From: Paenibacillus glacialis
GTDB lineage: Bacteria > Bacillota > Bacilli > Paenibacillales > Paenibacillaceae
Direction: 5' to 3'
NCBI RefSeq assembly: GCF_001637205.1
Contig: NZ_LVJH01000021.1
Coordinates: 141,443-205,442 of the forward strand
Length of the DNA stretch: 64,000 nucleotides
Position numbers and translations under genes: made by a program
The notes under the pieces: model-generated
Seen by the model: the letters and a program-made list of their open reading frames with translations, nothing else
Told to the model about the DNA's origin: nothing
Databases searched by the model: none
In this document: positions 27,655-35,268 of the stretch, piece by piece
How positions within the stretch are numbered: position 1 is the stretch's first letter
How the letters are laid out: each line of letters begins with the position of its first letter

Positions 27655-27756
27655 GAAGCGCCCGACGGTTCGCTTTATTTCGTCACCAGCAACAATGGCG
27701 ATAAGAACGGGGACGGTACCCCAGACAAACTTGTTCGACTAATACCTAATTTCTAG
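27655..27756 (+). pseudogene. 3' remnant of a second glucose/sorbosone dehydrogenase gene
   Basis: 34 codons reading EAPDGSLYFVTSNNGDKNGD and onward to IPNF then stop. They match the last 34 codons of the gene at 8617-10893 with two amino acid changes but many silent differences, so this is an old paralogue or allele and not a recent copy. No other part of the gene is nearby. Confidence 0.8.
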
Positions 27757-27834
27757 CGATCCGCTGTAACCATATTTCTAGAATTATTATAGAGGTAAAT
27801 GCATCTTTTATTAAACTGGTTTTAAAGAAGAAAA

Positions 27835-27879
27835 AGCACCTTTTCCATCAACCTTAGGGTCGATATGAAAAGGTGCTTA
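27835..27879 (-). terminator. Terminator of the van-type operon
   Basis: 12-bp stem, 27835-27846 with 27868-27879; on the minus strand it is followed by TTTTTCTTC. Confidence 0.65.
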
Positions 27880-27948
27880 TGAGTTTATCTTTCTTCATTT
27901 AAGTTCCTCCTTCAAGTTATAAGCCCCCTTGCAGTCTATGAGAACAGG

Positions 27949-29388
27949 CTAAACGATATATACTCTCTCTACTCGGTTTCCGATACGGCTTAATATTTCA
28001 TTGGTAATAGTGCCACATAGGCTTGCAACATGTCCCGTTGTTATCCATTCCTCCCCGTCTTGTCCGATCAGTGTTACTGTATCTCCTTCTTGTACGCCGT
28101 CAATAGAGGTTACATCTATCATCATTTGATCCATGCAGATATTACCTGCAATTTTAGCTTTTTTACCTCTGACAAGGACATATCCGCCTTTCTCGAATAA
28201 GGCTCTGGGAACGCCGTCAGCATATCCAATAGAAACAGTCGCAATCTTACTGTCTTGTGTTGTCACGTAATTACGTCCGTATCCAACGGAGTTCTCTGCT
28301 TTGATGGTCTTGACAAGGGTTATTTTTGCTTTCAAGGAAAGAACGGGACGTAAGCAGACTCTAGTATTTATTTTATCTTCTTCATTACAAGTCAGTCCAT
28401 ATAGTGCTATGCCGGGTCGAGCCAGTCCGCAATGGATGTCAGGATAATTTAGAATACCGTAGCTGCTTTGGATATGAAGTGTACCGGGATTTATCCCTTC
28501 GGACTTTAATTGTCCGATGACTTCATAAAAGCGGTTGATTTGAGCAAGTGTATAGGAAATATCATCCTGTTGATGACTATCGGGCACAGATAGGTGGCTG
28601 TAGGTTCCGGTTACTTGTAAATTTGTATGTCGATACATGCAGCAAATTTGCTCCATATTGCCATTGCTTTCGCCTAGCCTTCTCATGCCAGTGTCGATTT
28701 TGATATGAACTTTTATCTTTCTGCCATATTCATTTATGGATTCACCATAATCTGCGCTAATAATCGTTTGAGTAAGATTATAGCGAATAAGATCTCTATA
28801 ACACCTTGGAGAAGTATATCCTAGAACTAAGATTTCTCCTTTGATGCCCTGTTTACGTAAGGTAACCCCTTCTGAACATTCAGCCACAGCAAAGTGTCTT
28901 ACACCGGCTTTGTTAAGATACCTCGCGACCTGTATGCTGCCATGTCCATAGGCATCGGCCTTGACAACTCCCATTATATTACAGTCTAGTGGCAGGACAC
29001 TTTTCAACTCCAATAGATTGTGTTTGAGATGAACTAGATTTATTTCCGCCCAGGCCCTATGCTTATTTGCTGGTTTTTTCCCTCTCAAAGCGATAAGTCG
29101 CGCAACTGGAAGATACAATATAATCGCAATAAGGTACATCCGTCCGATGCTAAGCGTAAAACGATGTACGATTTCTCTGTCCTGTCTACTTTCCCCTGTT
29201 AGCATCTGAAAGAGGAAGAAGCCCGTAGCCATAAAGAAAAAGGGTGCCGCGAGGCACGCTAATATGCTGGTGAGCAGAAAATCATCGTATACATTGTAAT
29301 ACGTTATACCTGTATGTATCGCAATGACCAGTATGGCCGCAACGATCTTAAAGTGGACGATTACACCATAATTGTTCTTAGAAACCAT
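27949..29388 (-). CDS. vanT: VanT-type serine/alanine racemase with deleted membrane domain
   Basis: About 479 residues from ATG 29388, overlapping vanXY by 11 bases. The C-terminal 370 residues are a complete PLP-dependent alanine racemase fold: GVVKADAYGHG holds the PLP lysine, and YGRNYV/SIGYADG supply the second half of the site. Normal VanT is near 700 residues with about ten membrane helices of an acyltransferase-3 domain. Here only about three helices remain (LVIAIHTG to IILYLPV), then the sequence jumps to the racemase, indicating an in-frame internal deletion. Racemase activity may persist; serine uptake probably not. D-serine supply for the ligase upstream is the inferred role. Confidence 0.8.
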   Translation of the reverse strand: MVSKNNYGVIVHFKIVAAILVIAIHTGITYYNVYDDFLLTSILACLAAPFFFMATGFFLFQMLTGESRQDREIVHRFTLSIGRMYLIAIILYLPVARLIALRGKKPANKHRAWAEINLVHLKHNLLELKSVLPLDCNIMGVVKADAYGHGSIQVARYLNKAGVRHFAVAECSEGVTLRKQGIKGEILVLGYTSPRCYRDLIRYNLTQTIISADYGESINEYGRKIKVHIKIDTGMRRLGESNGNMEQICCMYRHTNLQVTGTYSHLSVPDSHQQDDISYTLAQINRFYEVIGQLKSEGINPGTLHIQSSYGILNYPDIHCGLARPGIALYGLTCNEEDKINTRVCLRPVLSLKAKITLVKTIKAENSVGYGRNYVTTQDSKIATVSIGYADGVPRALFEKGGYVLVRGKKAKIAGNICMDQMMIDVTSIDGVQEGDTVTLIGQDGEEWITTGHVASLCGTITNEILSRIGNRVERVYIV

Positions 29389-30184
29389 TATGTTCACTGC
29401 CTTTTTCATGAAATACAGTTATCACAAAACCGTCAATATTATTGCCAGATAGGTGATATTGTTCTTCATTCGTGATGGGAACGGTTGTGATGTCTTCCTC
29501 TGCTGCCATATAATAAATTTCAATAACTGAACTTTTATGTTCGATATACAGATGCTCGTGATGAAAACCATATTGTTTCAAAAACTGGGTATACTCCTCT
29601 AAGCAAAATCCATGTTGTTCGAGAATAACCGAATGCGGAAAGCCGACATATCGAAAATGCCAGGGTTCACAGGCAATTTTGGTGATATGCTCTTTGCCCT
29701 CTTTGTACCTTTGAATGAAGCCATATTCAGCTGCGAGCTGCTTGAAATTTTGACAAACGCCATGAGTAGGAAATGATGGGCAGATAAAATCCACATTCTC
29801 AGCATTCTCACCTACATCCACAGCAAGTCCAGTCTGGTGCTCACTCTCATTGGGACATGCTACATAGCTTGCCGTAAAAGCTGCTCCGTTCTCTTGTAAA
29901 GAGTTTTCATAGAGTTCCTGTTGCTCCTCTCTAGAACGGTAACCACTGACAATTATAATATCGTCCATCGCATGACAAGCGATTAACAAAGCAGATAGCT
30001 GTTGCAAGCAAGTTTTCTCAAGGGAAATATCTTGTTGCTCTTTATCAAAAGTTAGAATGTTATGTAACGGTATAATATTTGCAGATTTTTCGGTTTGTCT
30101 TACGGAATGTTCATGGTTTACCAGGATTAAATGTCCACGATGAATTGCTGCTCGGTCAAGTCGGATTTCATGTAACGGTTCCAT
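29378..30184 (-). CDS. vanXY: VanXY-type D,D-dipeptidase/D,D-carboxypeptidase
   Basis: 268 residues from ATG 30184 after GGAGGACAAAG. The M15 zinc motif SEHQTGLAVDVG and the second motif EPWHFRYVG supply the His, Asp and His ligands and the catalytic Glu. An extra C-terminal region of about 85 residues has the YHLSGNNIDGF segment found in VanXY. These bifunctional enzymes remove D-Ala-D-Ala from dipeptide and pentapeptide, so that only altered precursors are used. The start lies 17 bases inside the ligase gene, indicating translational coupling. Confidence 0.85.
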   Translation of the reverse strand: MEPLHEIRLDRAAIHRGHLILVNHEHSVRQTEKSANIIPLHNILTFDKEQQDISLEKTCLQQLSALLIACHAMDDIIIVSGYRSREEQQELYENSLQENGAAFTASYVACPNESEHQTGLAVDVGENAENVDFICPSFPTHGVCQNFKQLAAEYGFIQRYKEGKEHITKIACEPWHFRYVGFPHSVILEQHGFCLEEYTQFLKQYGFHHEHLYIEHKSSVIEIYYMAAEEDITTVPITNEEQYHLSGNNIDGFVITVFHEKGSEHNGF

Positions 30185-31241
30185 ATGCTTTGTCCTCCAA
30201 AACCGCGAGTTGTAACAGTCGGTCGAGAATTTCCGGATAAGAAACACCGCTAGAACGTAACATATTCGGATATCTGGATTTAGACGTAAACCCAGGTATG
30301 GTGTTGACCTCATTAAATACAACACGCCCATCGCCAGTAAGGAACATATCTACCCTTGCAAACCCTTTACAGCCAAGCGTTTTATAGATCAGCATCGCTG
30401 TTTCTTTAACCTTGTTCGTCGTGTCCTCATCTATTCTAGCAGGCAGGTGAATTTCCGAAGTTTTCAATGAGTACTTTTCGTTGAAATCGAAAAAATCACC
30501 CGCTAATTCAATCTCATCAATGACTCCGATGATAGGATCTGAATTTCCTAGAACTGCACATCCCACTTCAAATCCATCGATATTTTGTTCGATAACGACC
30601 TTTTTGTCGTGCGAAAAGGCTAGTTCCACACCTTTTAGCAGTTCTTGCTTGTTGTACGCTTTGGTAATTCCCAATGAAGATCCTGACTTTGCTGGTTTTA
30701 CATATAGTGGGAACCCAATATTTTCTGCAGTAATAACGGATTTTTCAATATTCTCACCTTCGAATACAGTAATCGAACGTGGCGTATCAATGCCTGCTGC
30801 CTGTACTAACGTATGCGCAATCTCCTTATCCATACAAATCGCCGAGGAGAGCATGTCGCATCCTACATAAGGAATACCTGAGAGTTCTAGAAGCCCCTGT
30901 AATGTTCCGTCCTCTCCATATTTACCGTGGAGCATCGGGAAAACAACATCAATGGGGGTGATATGAAATTCAGTATTTACTAATTCAATTAGCCCTCTTA
31001 TTTCTCTGCTTGGTGAAATAAATGAGGGTATACAACTGGCATGCGCATGCCACCGGTTATTACGTATGTCCTCGATGCTGCCGCTGTATCTGAGCCATAA
31101 TCCATCTCGTGTAATTCCTATCATCACGATGTTATATTTGTCTGTATCAAGATGATCGATCACCGAAGCAGCAGAGATTAATGATACCTCGTACTCGCTA
31201 GAACATCCGCCAAATAATACCGCAATCGTTTTCTTCTCCAT
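30168..31241 (-). CDS. D-alanine--D-serine ligase, VanC/E/G-like
   Basis: 357 residues with the D-Ala-D-X ligase signatures LFGGCSSEYEVSL, HGKYGEDGTLQG, ATP-grasp KPAKSGSSLGI and FNEVNTIPGFTSKSRYP. The omega-loop reads FNEKYSLKTSEI, the EKY form of D-Ala-D-Ala and D-Ala-D-Ser ligases and not the D-lactate form. The order ligase-VanXY-VanT is that of D-Ala-D-Ser (VanC-type) operons, so it probably makes the low-vancomycin-affinity D-Ala-D-Ser end. ATG follows AGGAGGG. No vanR/vanS genes are adjacent. The precise subtype cannot be fixed by eye. Confidence 0.85.
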   Translation of the reverse strand: MEKKTIAVLFGGCSSEYEVSLISAASVIDHLDTDKYNIVMIGITRDGLWLRYSGSIEDIRNNRWHAHASCIPSFISPSREIRGLIELVNTEFHITPIDVVFPMLHGKYGEDGTLQGLLELSGIPYVGCDMLSSAICMDKEIAHTLVQAAGIDTPRSITVFEGENIEKSVITAENIGFPLYVKPAKSGSSLGITKAYNKQELLKGVELAFSHDKKVVIEQNIDGFEVGCAVLGNSDPIIGVIDEIELAGDFFDFNEKYSLKTSEIHLPARIDEDTTNKVKETAMLIYKTLGCKGFARVDMFLTGDGRVVFNEVNTIPGFTSKSRYPNMLRSSGVSYPEILDRLLQLAVLEDKAYGTVT

Positions 31242-31475
31242 ATATTAACCCTCCTTGTATTTATAGCAGTAAATTACCATTATCGTAGTAAGACAAGAAA
31301 AAAACCTACTTCTTGATTCACGGCTTCTGCTTGTCCTTCTTCATTTATTGGCATAGTCAACAAAGTAAACTCTGATCCGCTCCTTCTGCACTTTTTTACG
31401 TGAACGTGAGAGGAAGATGTCTCCAAATGGGTAAAAGACTGTTCCCTACCTCCACTACGCAGTATATCTTCCCAA

Positions 31476-31506
31476 AGTGACATTACAGTGACATTGAAGT
31501 GACATT
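31476..31506. repeat. Three AGTGACATT direct repeats with 11-bp period, upstream of the van-type operon
   Basis: AGTGACATT starts at 31476, 31487 and 31498. Spacing of one helical turn is typical of OmpR/PhoB-family response-regulator sites. It lies about 235 bases before the ligase start. The rest of 31242-31632 shows no convincing gene; a 67-codon minus-strand frame there has no family resemblance. Confidence 0.4.
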
Positions 31507-31632
31507 TTAGTCACGTTGGTAAAATTGAATTTTGACAAAAAAGCCCCTAGCACTACTGCCATATTCCTTGCTGGTCAAATAGAGAATTAAAAGCATTCAC
31601 AGACATATATCATTATAGTGACCCAATACCAA

Positions 31633-31663
31633 GACCCCTTTTTCGAGGGGTCATTTTCATTTT
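31633..31663 (+). terminator. Small terminator-like hairpin
   Basis: GACCCCT (31633-31639) with AGGGGTC (31646-31652), then ATTTTCATTTT. It precedes a small ORF. Confidence 0.4.
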
Positions 31664-31679
31664 CAGGAGGGATGTAAGA

Positions 31680-31826
31680 ATGAGAATCCTCAAGACACAG
31701 CAGGACATTGACGTTCTGCGCCGCGCCAAAGATGAAGTTTATTGGAAGCCAACGAGACACGCAATCCATTCAATGCAACTGGTAAGTACAGTTATCCCGA
31801 TAGCGAAACGGGGGCTTATTCCCTGA
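31680..31826 (+). CDS. Short ORF (48 aa), probably the 5' part of a lost gene
   Basis: ATG at 31680 follows CAGGAGGGATG, a strong ribosome site. The first 33 codons (ILKTQQDIDVLRRAKDEVYW...) look natural and then the frame drifts to a stop, suggesting truncation or frameshift. No family recognised. The next 100 bases include an 18-codon ORF (31873-31929) resembling the start of an Arc-type ribbon-helix-helix protein (QFTLRLPHHL), also cut short. Both fit debris of a mobile element. Confidence 0.35.
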   Translation: MRILKTQQDIDVLRRAKDEVYWKPTRHAIHSMQLVSTVIPIAKRGLIP

Positions 31827-31980
31827 TTTGTAATAAACAAGGCAATAAGCAAGCCTTCCGGCGGTAGCATGTATGGCTAACGGAGCACGACAGTTTACAT
31901 TAAGGCTGCCGCATCACCTTGCGGGATAAATAAGCGTTATTGGTTAAGGTGTACCTTTTTAGTCTGACAATGGGCAATAA

Positions 31981-32085
31981 GACTATATTCTTGGCCTAAA
32001 ACGGCAATCGGACAATATTCTTGTCATCTTACAAATGACATTAAAGTGCCCACATTAATGTCATTAATCTGCCTACAATGTGTCT
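31981..32085. repeat. Transposon-end-like repeat array with terminus, copy D
   Basis: GACTATATTCTTGGCC (31981-31996), then CGGCAATCGGACAATATTCTTG with GTCAT (32002-32027), then ACATTAATGTCATTAATCTG (from 32052) and GCCTACAATGTGTCT ending at 32085. Read on the minus strand it starts TGTAGGCAGATTAATGACAT, runs through ATGTGGGCAC and TAATGTCATT, and continues into the GACAAGAAT elements: a terminal sequence plus several internal sites, as at the ends of Tn7/Tn552-like transposons. Confidence 0.6.
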
Positions 32086-32429
32086 CTTCTCACTTTATCA
32101 CAGTACAAAAAACAGTGCTAAAAGCATTAGGATGAGCCTTGGTATGCTGCTGTGATTAAGTCCTAACTCACGACTTTTTGAATAAGAAGCAGTTTCATTC
32201 AATATCAGCCAATTGTCAGACGCGATGTTTTGTAGGCTCTTCTACTGACTGAAAACGATTTGTGTAAGCGATCGTAGTTATGAGCACTTGAACAGGATTC
32301 TCTTTGATGTCTAAAGTAAGTCGAATTTATACGAAGAACCATACTCACTTGGTTGTTCGAAACTCTTCTCAATTAATTAGCATTTCAACGCTGATCATAA
32401 AGGCAAAGATTTGGACATAACTACTCTAT

Positions 32430-32733
32430 TTAGTTCAGGGATGTGATAAGTATCCATGGTTTACTTACGAGTGTACCGTCTGAACGCTGTACACTATATT
32501 CTGAAACCAATATATATTTAGACCATGCAACATTATAGTTTTTATCATTGATGATTGAATGTTCTTGCGTTGTTTCAGTCATTTGTATGGTTGTATGACT
32601 TACAGTTGTTTCTAGTTGCTCTGTGTATTGATAAGATAAACTAGCAGCTACATTAAAACGCCCCTCCTTACCAAATTGAAACCCTGCGTCTACCCCAATC
32701 GATAGCGTATCAGAAGAATCGGGTGTTTCGAAA
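32430..32733 (-). pseudogene. Beta-rich protein fragment, possibly pore-forming-toxin-like
   Basis: About 101 open codons without a start, ending at 32430. The sequence alternates polar and hydrophobic residues in a Thr/Ser-rich stretch (LETTVSHTTIQMTETTQEHS), preceded by IGVDAGFQFGKEGRFNVAAS. This resembles the membrane-hairpin region of beta-pore-forming toxins of the aerolysin/Mtx2 type, but the match is by pattern only. It is cut at 32734 by the adjoining transposon fragment. Confidence 0.4.
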
Positions 32734-32958
32734 GCGAGTTTATATAACCATTCAGATATCCGCGAGAGGATCGAATCCTTACGCCGTCAACAATCACAAG
32801 CACCCACTCCAAAGCAAATAAAGCGTGAGATAAATGATGCGAATAAGGATATACTCATCGAAATGTTAAAACGCAAAATCAAAGCACTGGAGAACGAGAA
32901 CAAAGAATTACGAGAAGAAATGAAAAAGGCTTATGCTCAGATTTACGAAAAATTTTAG
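32734..32958 (+). pseudogene. Tn554-type TnpC / DUF6262 C-terminal fragment
   Basis: 75 codons: SLYNHSDIRERIESLRRQQ, a Pro/Lys linker, then a coiled coil (ILIEMLKRKIKALENENKEL...YAQIYEKF) to the stop. The layout matches the C-terminal half of TnpC/DUF6262 proteins that accompany the two integrases of Tn554-like elements. No tnpA or tnpB is in the window. Confidence 0.65.
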
Positions 32959-33102
32959 TTACACTTCATTGAGCTAACGAGCAGTTTTGCGACAAAACAC
33001 TGCATGTACAACATAAAGCAAACACTAGCCCTCAACAGCGCGGTTTCTCTTAGGCCGCGTCTTTTGCATTTAATCCCTCCATAACAAACGACAAAATATA
33101 TT

Positions 33103-33145
33103 TTACCCGGGTAATATTGACTTTTTATTTTTACCCGGGTAAAAT
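33103..33145 (+). promoter_or_regulatory. Promoter of the DUF2239 gene with twin palindromic operators
   Basis: TTGACT (33117-33122), 17 bases, TAAAAT (33140-33145). Two copies of TTACCCGGGTAA lie at 33103-33114 and 33131-33142, the second covering the spacer and -10 (extended TTTTACCCGGGTAAAA). Such twin palindromes usually bind a dimeric TetR-type repressor; the regulator gene is not obvious here. Confidence 0.7.
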
Positions 33146-33175
33146 TAGTGGAGCATTCAGAGGAGGATCTACAGA

Positions 33176-33784
33176 ATGAGAGATGATCAAACGCGCTTTT
33201 GCTGCACGGCATTTTTGGGTGTGGGAGTCGTCGCCAGTGGTTCGTTACAGCACGTTGTTTCTACAGTGAAGGATGCTCTGGATGACAGAGACCTCACACA
33301 GCTGCTTATATTTGACGATACCACGGGGAAGCAAATAGATGTTGATTTCCGTGGGAAGACAGATGACGTGCTCAAACGATTAGGAGAACAGTTTGGCGAC
33401 TTGCTCGGTACGGAAATGAATCACCAGCCTACACGGCGGGTCGGTCGACCCAAGCTGGGGGTTGTATCCGGTGAGGTTACATTATTGCCAAAAGATTGGG
33501 AATGGCTGAAGAGTCAACCTGGAGGGGCGTCGGTAACATTACGAAAACTCGTTGGTGATGCTCGCCGTGCTGGAGGAAAACAGAGCAAGATACGAGAGTC
33601 ACAAGAAGCAACATATCACTTTATGACAGCTATGGCCGGGAACTTCCATCAATACGAAGAAGCTCTGCGGGCACTGTATGCTGGTGATTTGGATCGTTTT
33701 TACCACTGCATCGATGACTGGGCACCTGATATCAGAAACCATATCAAAAGATTAGCCGCTAATGCATTCCCTGAAGGGAACTAA
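33176..33784 (+). CDS. DUF2239 family protein
   Basis: 202 residues. The family landmarks are present: an N-terminal LLIFDDTTGKQIDVDFRG, then GRPKLGVVSGEVTLLPKDWEWL, and FMTAMAGNFHQYEEALRALYAGD in the C-terminal helical half. ATG follows AGGAGG at 9 bases. The function of DUF2239 is unknown. The neighbouring pseudogene (DUF1330-like) and alpha/beta hydrolase run the same way with short gaps and good ribosome sites, so the three probably form one operon under the TTACCCGGGTAA-controlled promoter. Confidence 0.85.
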   Translation: MRDDQTRFCCTAFLGVGVVASGSLQHVVSTVKDALDDRDLTQLLIFDDTTGKQIDVDFRGKTDDVLKRLGEQFGDLLGTEMNHQPTRRVGRPKLGVVSGEVTLLPKDWEWLKSQPGGASVTLRKLVGDARRAGGKQSKIRESQEATYHFMTAMAGNFHQYEEALRALYAGDLDRFYHCIDDWAPDIRNHIKRLAANAFPEGN

Positions 33785-33851
33785 TAAACGAAAGAATGTG
33801 TAGGCGTAAGGAATTTAGAATAAAAAAAGGAACAACGAAAGGAGCCACACT

Positions 33852-34267
33852 ATGACAGAATTTGAATTTAATCGTTACATCGAACCATCGCAACGTGCTG
33901 GCATGAGGTTCATACAGCGAGGCATCGAGGGCAGCATCGTCATGTTGCCGATTACACAGCCTATCCTGAACTAACACCGGAGGTCCCAATCAGCGGTGCC
34001 GAAGCTTTCAACCGCTATATCGAGCACACCCTCCCATTTCTCCGTGAAATCGGAGGTGAAATCATGTTTCTTGGCGATGGCGGAGAGTTTCTTATCGGAC
34101 CCGAAGACGAAAGATGGGATTTTGTCATGATGATCCGCCAGAGCAGCGCGCAGTCGTTTCTTGCTTTTTCAAGTCATCAAGACTACATGGCCGGTATCGG
34201 GCATCGGACTGCAGCGATCGAAGATTCACGCCTTCTGCCTATGAGAGAACTTACAATACCGAATTAA
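33852..34267 (+). pseudogene. DUF1330-like protein gene with small deletion and frameshift
   Basis: ATG 33852 follows AAAGGAG. The first 31 codons end in IEGSIVM; the sequence then continues in another frame as ADYTAYPELTPEVPISGAEA through FLIGPEDERWDFVMMIRQ and GIGHRTAAIEDSRLLP to the stop at 34267. About ten codons appear lost at the shift (near 33942). Otherwise the gene looks well preserved, so the mutation may be recent or a sequencing error. Confidence 0.65.
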
Positions 34268-34285
34268 TTGGAGGAGAACATAATC

Positions 34286-35185
34286 ATGAACATTCTGAAA
34301 GTCAAAAGCGTCGAATTGGCCTATGACAGTTTTGGTAACGAAAATGACGAGGCTATTATCCTAATCGCCGGGCTTGGAACCCAGATGATCCGATGGACGG
34401 ATTCGTTTTGTCGGATATTAGCAGCGCGGGGCTTTCGCGTAATCCGCTTTGACAATCGCGACGTAGGTTGCTCGACGCATTTTAGCCATTATCCGACGCT
34501 GGATTTTGACGCACTGGCGACTGCTCTCATGTCGGGAAAGCGACCGGACATCCCTTACACTCTCGATGACATGTCCAACGACGCTATCGGACTACTCGAT
34601 GCCCTTTCAATTGACCGGGCACATTTCGTTGGCAGGTCGATGGGCGGAATGATTGCCCAGATTGCTGCCAGTGAGTACCCTGAACGGGTTTTATCACTCA
34701 CCTCCATTATGTCCAGTTCCGGTAATCCCACACTTCCGCAAACTTCCCCGGATGTCATGGCGATGATGACTAAACCAGCGCCGAACCCATTTGAGGATGA
34801 AGCAGGATTTTTGGCGCACAGCGTCTCTTTTGCCAAACGCATCGCCGGCACCGGCTATCCGTTTGAAGAGGACGCATATCGAGCGCTCATTCTGGAGGAA
34901 GTCCAGCGAGCCTACGATCCAGGCAGTGTTGGACGACAAATTGCTGCGATCGCTGTCTCCGGTGATCGTCGTCCGCGGCTGGCGACCATAAAAGTACCAA
35001 CACTTGTCATTCATGGGGTGGACGATCCCCTGTTCGTCCCGGCGTGTGGCGAGGACACGGCTTCTGCCATTCCGGGCGCTGAGCTAATGTTGGTTGACGG
35101 CATGGGACACGACTTACCGCACCAACTGTACAAAGTAATCACTGATGGCATAGAGCGAACGGCTCGTATTAATCTGCATGTTTGA
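34286..35185 (+). CDS. Alpha/beta hydrolase
   Basis: About 299 residues from ATG 34286 (GGAGGAGA 8 bases upstream). Nucleophile elbow GRSMGG (Ser near residue 117), acid in HGVDDPL and His in DGMGHDLP make a full catalytic triad. The overall pattern (LIAGLGTQMIRW, RFDNRDVGCST) is close to aclacinomycin methylesterase RdmC-like and related esterases. Its substrate is unknown. Its end abuts the truncated kinase copy at 35188, a joint between two blocks of different composition. Confidence 0.83.
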   Translation: MNILKVKSVELAYDSFGNENDEAIILIAGLGTQMIRWTDSFCRILAARGFRVIRFDNRDVGCSTHFSHYPTLDFDALATALMSGKRPDIPYTLDDMSNDAIGLLDALSIDRAHFVGRSMGGMIAQIAASEYPERVLSLTSIMSSSGNPTLPQTSPDVMAMMTKPAPNPFEDEAGFLAHSVSFAKRIAGTGYPFEEDAYRALILEEVQRAYDPGSVGRQIAAIAVSGDRRPRLATIKVPTLVIHGVDDPLFVPACGEDTASAIPGAELMLVDGMGHDLPHQLYKVITDGIERTARINLHV

Positions 35186-35187
35186 CG

Positions 35188-35249
35188 AGCAAGCAAAATA
35201 CGAACATGCTATTCCATATCGTCATTCGTACTAGCGTGCGTTTAATCAT
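35188..35249 (-). pseudogene. 5' remnant of a duplicated histidine kinase gene
   Basis: ATG at 35249 opens MIKRTLVRMTIWNS, identical to the start of the kinase at 38495, and then breaks off near 35188. It is the last trace of the second kinase copy in a tandem duplication. Confidence 0.75.
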
Positions 35250-35268
35250 ATCGGGGTCTGCTCTCCTT

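Noticed and set aside
31280..31483. 67-codon minus-strand ORF upstream of the van-type ligase with GSEFTL, like the end of a kinase
   Set aside because: Only six residues resemble a histidine kinase end; the rest does not fit, so a VanS remnant cannot be claimed.
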